DNA of 64,000 nucleotides from Alphaproteobacteria bacterium (GTDB taxonomy: Bacteria > Planctomycetota > Phycisphaerae > UBA1845). Both the position numbers and the translations under genes were made by a program. The notes under the pieces are model-generated. The model was not told the origin of the DNA and did not search any database. It saw nothing but the letters and a program-made list of their open reading frames with translations. This document shows positions 62,412 to 64,000 of the stretch, in pieces. The stretch is from contig JANQQE010000030.1 in NCBI GenBank assembly GCA_028285105.1, positions 1 to 64,000 on the forward strand. Direction: 5' to 3'. How positions within the stretch are numbered: the stretch's first letter is position 1; each line of letters starts with the position of its first letter.

Positions 62412-64000
62412 ATGGACTCCGCGCGATACAACCGCATATCCGAAATCTTCGCGCAAGCCATGGACATGCCAGCCGACCAGCGCACGCAATTTCTGAAATC
62501 CGAATGCGGCAACGATCAGGCGCTATTGGATGAAGTCAACGACCTGCTCCACCGCGACGAAAAGCCAGCCGCCGTCGATACGCCCGTCATCGATCAAAAC
62601 GTCACCCACAAACTGCTGACCGATTCATTTTCAGACGCCATCACCAAACCGAAGGAGATCGGACCGTACGAAATCATCGACGTGCTTGGCGTTGGCGGCA
62701 TGGGCACTGTCTATCGCGCGAAGCAGCAATACCCCAGTAGAACGGTCGCCCTGAAGGTCGTTCAAACGCCGCTGTATTCGCGTTCGATGACGCGGCGCAT
62801 TGAATACGAAGCGCAGGTACTCGCCCGGCTGCAGCACGTCGGTATCGCCCAAGTGTATGAAGCGGGAACGGCCAAGCTTAATGGGGTAACGGTTCCGTTC
62901 TTTGCGATGGAGTTGGTCGAAGGGCGCACGCTGACCAGCCACGCGGAAACCTACAATCTCAACACGCGAGAGAAGTTGGAGGTGATCCGTCGCGTCTGTG
63001 CGGCTGTCCAACACGCACACCGGCAAGGCGTCATCCATCGCGATCTCAAGCCGGCCAATGTACTGATCACGAATGACGGACAGCCCAAGGTCCTCGACTT
63101 TGGTATTGCCCGCGTCACCGATTCAGACATTCAAACCACCACGCTTCACACCGATGTCGGGCAACTTGTGGGAACGGTCGCCTACATGAGTCCGGAGCAG
63201 GTGGCTGGCGATTCGTCGAACATCGATACCCGCAGCGACGTCTACGCGCTCGGGGTTCTTGCGTTCGAACTACTGACGGGGCAGCTACCGCACGCGGTTG
63301 GCGGAAAGACGATTGCAGAAGCCGCTCGCATCATTCAACACGAGAATCCACGAACGCTCCGCGGATTCAGCTCGGAGTTTCAGGGCGATTTGGAAACGGT
63401 AATTTTCAAGGCGTTGGAGAAGGATCGCGAGCGGCGATACGGGTCAGCCGCGGAATTCTCTGCCGACCTCAGGCGATACCTCGACAACGAGCCGGTCATC
63501 GCACGACCGGCTAGTCTGACATACCAGTTGAGCAAATTCGCCCAACGCAATCGCAGCCTGGTCGCCTCTATCGTCGCAGCATTTGTGCTGTTGATTGTTG
63601 CGGTCGCAGGAACCTCATATGGCTTGGTAAGATTGCAGAAATCCAACGATCTTCTCGCTAACGAATCACGAAAACTGGTAGAAGCGAACACATCGCTTCA
63701 AGAAGCAAAAGAAGCGGTTGAGGAAGAAACGAAGAAGATGACAGCCGTGAATACGTTTCTTGGTCGAATGCTGCGCGCGCCGGACCCGATGGGAGACGAA
63801 GGTGGACGGCGCAACATGACTGTCGTCGAAATGCTCGATCGCGAAGTTGGCAACATTGAAGAAGCGTTTAAGGATCAACCGGCTATCGAGTCGGCTGTTC
63901 GGACCACGATCGGTTCGACCTATGCGGGACTTGGACGATATCCCGAAGCCGAAGTTCAATTGAAGATTGCTCTTCAGAAGCACAAGCAATCGGGCGGACC
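62412..64000 (+). CDS. Ser/Thr protein kinase with membrane anchor and TPR tail (partial, runs off right edge)
   Basis: At least 529 residues are visible. After about 90 residues of helical lead, the kinase domain begins PYEIIDVLGVGGMGTVYRAK (Gly loop), Lys in TVALKVV, the catalytic loop VIHRDLKPANVLI with Asp211, DFGIARV, and the APE-type SPEQVAGD. After the kinase come a transmembrane helix (SLVASIVAAFVLLIVAVAGT, near residue 390), a coiled coil rich in Glu, Ala and Lys, and the start of TPR-type repeats (STYAGLGRYPEAEVQLKIAL). In relatives the tail is outside and senses an unknown signal. It starts directly on the sigma factor stop, so the pair is co-expressed and the kinase probably signals to that sigma factor. 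Confidence 0.93.
   Translation, partial: MDSARYNRISEIFAQAMDMPADQRTQFLKSECGNDQALLDEVNDLLHRDEKPAAVDTPVIDQNVTHKLLTDSFSDAITKPKEIGPYEIIDVLGVGGMGTVYRAKQQYPSRTVALKVVQTPLYSRSMTRRIEYEAQVLARLQHVGIAQVYEAGTAKLNGVTVPFFAMELVEGRTLTSHAETYNLNTREKLEVIRRVCAAVQHAHRQGVIHRDLKPANVLITNDGQPKVLDFGIARVTDSDIQTTTLHTDVGQLVGTVAYMSPEQVAGDSSNIDTRSDVYALGVLAFELLTGQLPHAVGGKTIAEAARIIQHENPRTLRGFSSEFQGDLETVIFKALEKDRERRYGSAAEFSADLRRYLDNEPVIARPASLTYQLSKFAQRNRSLVASIVAAFVLLIVAVAGTSYGLVRLQKSNDLLANESRKLVEANTSLQEAKEAVEEETKKMTAVNTFLGRMLRAPDPMGDEGGRRNMTVVEMLDREVGNIEEAFKDQPAIESAVRTTIGSTYAGLGRYPEAEVQLKIALQKHKQSGG

Overview
The window looks like a piece of a Planctomycetota chromosome, probably a Phycisphaerae-like or deep-branching relative; this is inference from gene content, since no rRNA is present. 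The clues are two PEP-CTERM proteins, an ECF sigma factor of the 'HTLQPTA' type directly followed by a Ser/Thr kinase with a membrane segment and repeat tail, a DUF6941 protein, bactofilins, Gld-type ABC transporter genes with DUF4340, several Asp/Asn/Gly-rich or Cys-rich lipoproteins, and short palindromic repeats between genes.

Layout. 1-4100: edge of a thrombospondin-type-3 lipoprotein, two unknown genes, and mnmA; the last three each seem to start exactly at the transcription start. 4300-6200: a soluble histidine kinase facing a DUF3179 protein whose reading frame contains an in-frame TGA at the conserved cysteine position, followed by a perfect hairpin; I read it as a selenoprotein. 6200-22900: a ~16.7 kb minus-strand operon, pfaD - pfaA - pfaC - OleA-like ketosynthase III, a polyunsaturated fatty acid (secondary lipid) synthase of the myxobacterial type with an attached head-to-head condensing enzyme. 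23000-32000: ispH, tRNA-Leu(CAA), an HTH-receiver protein, a HAF-repeat PEP-CTERM protein, ribE-pdxA, and the three-gene proton-translocating transhydrogenase pntAa-pntAb-pntB. 32200-40200: Gld-like ABC ATPase, permease, GldG-like protein, DUF4340 protein and metG in one direction. 40400-49300: a PEP-CTERM protein, arsC, ispF-cysS, a glycosyltransferase, two bactofilins (one with a zinc ribbon and a histone-H1-like tail), DUF6941, sucC, and a queuosine-precursor transporter. 49300-57100: an unknown exported protein, a foldase lipoprotein overlapping mfd, an unknown exported protein, and a DUF4288 gene broken by a 10-bp duplication. 57100-64000: an ATP-grasp protein, a Cys-rich lipoprotein, a strong terminator, a BNR-type lipoprotein with NTGD repeats, and a sigma factor-kinase pair running off the right edge.

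How the genes work together. The most interesting system is the pfa operon: PfaA carries KS-AT-3xACP-KR-DH, PfaC carries KS-CLF-AT plus two double-hot-dog dehydratases, PfaD is the enoyl reductase, and the OleA-like enzyme retains the Glu/Cys/His/Asn catalytic set, so the final product may be a condensed polyene ketone or hydrocarbon rather than, or besides, a free fatty acid. Isoprenoid genes (ispH, ispF), tRNA modification or charging genes (mnmA, metG, cysS, queuosine-precursor transporter) and central metabolism genes (sucC, pnt, ribE, pdxA) are ordinary housekeeping. A family of GGTCCGC/GCGGACC palindromes (4061-4132, 25549-25568, 48472-48545) and a second palindrome type (44123-44185) sit at gene ends; one copy supplies the stop codon of sucC. 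No CRISPR array, insertion sequence, prophage or rRNA was seen.
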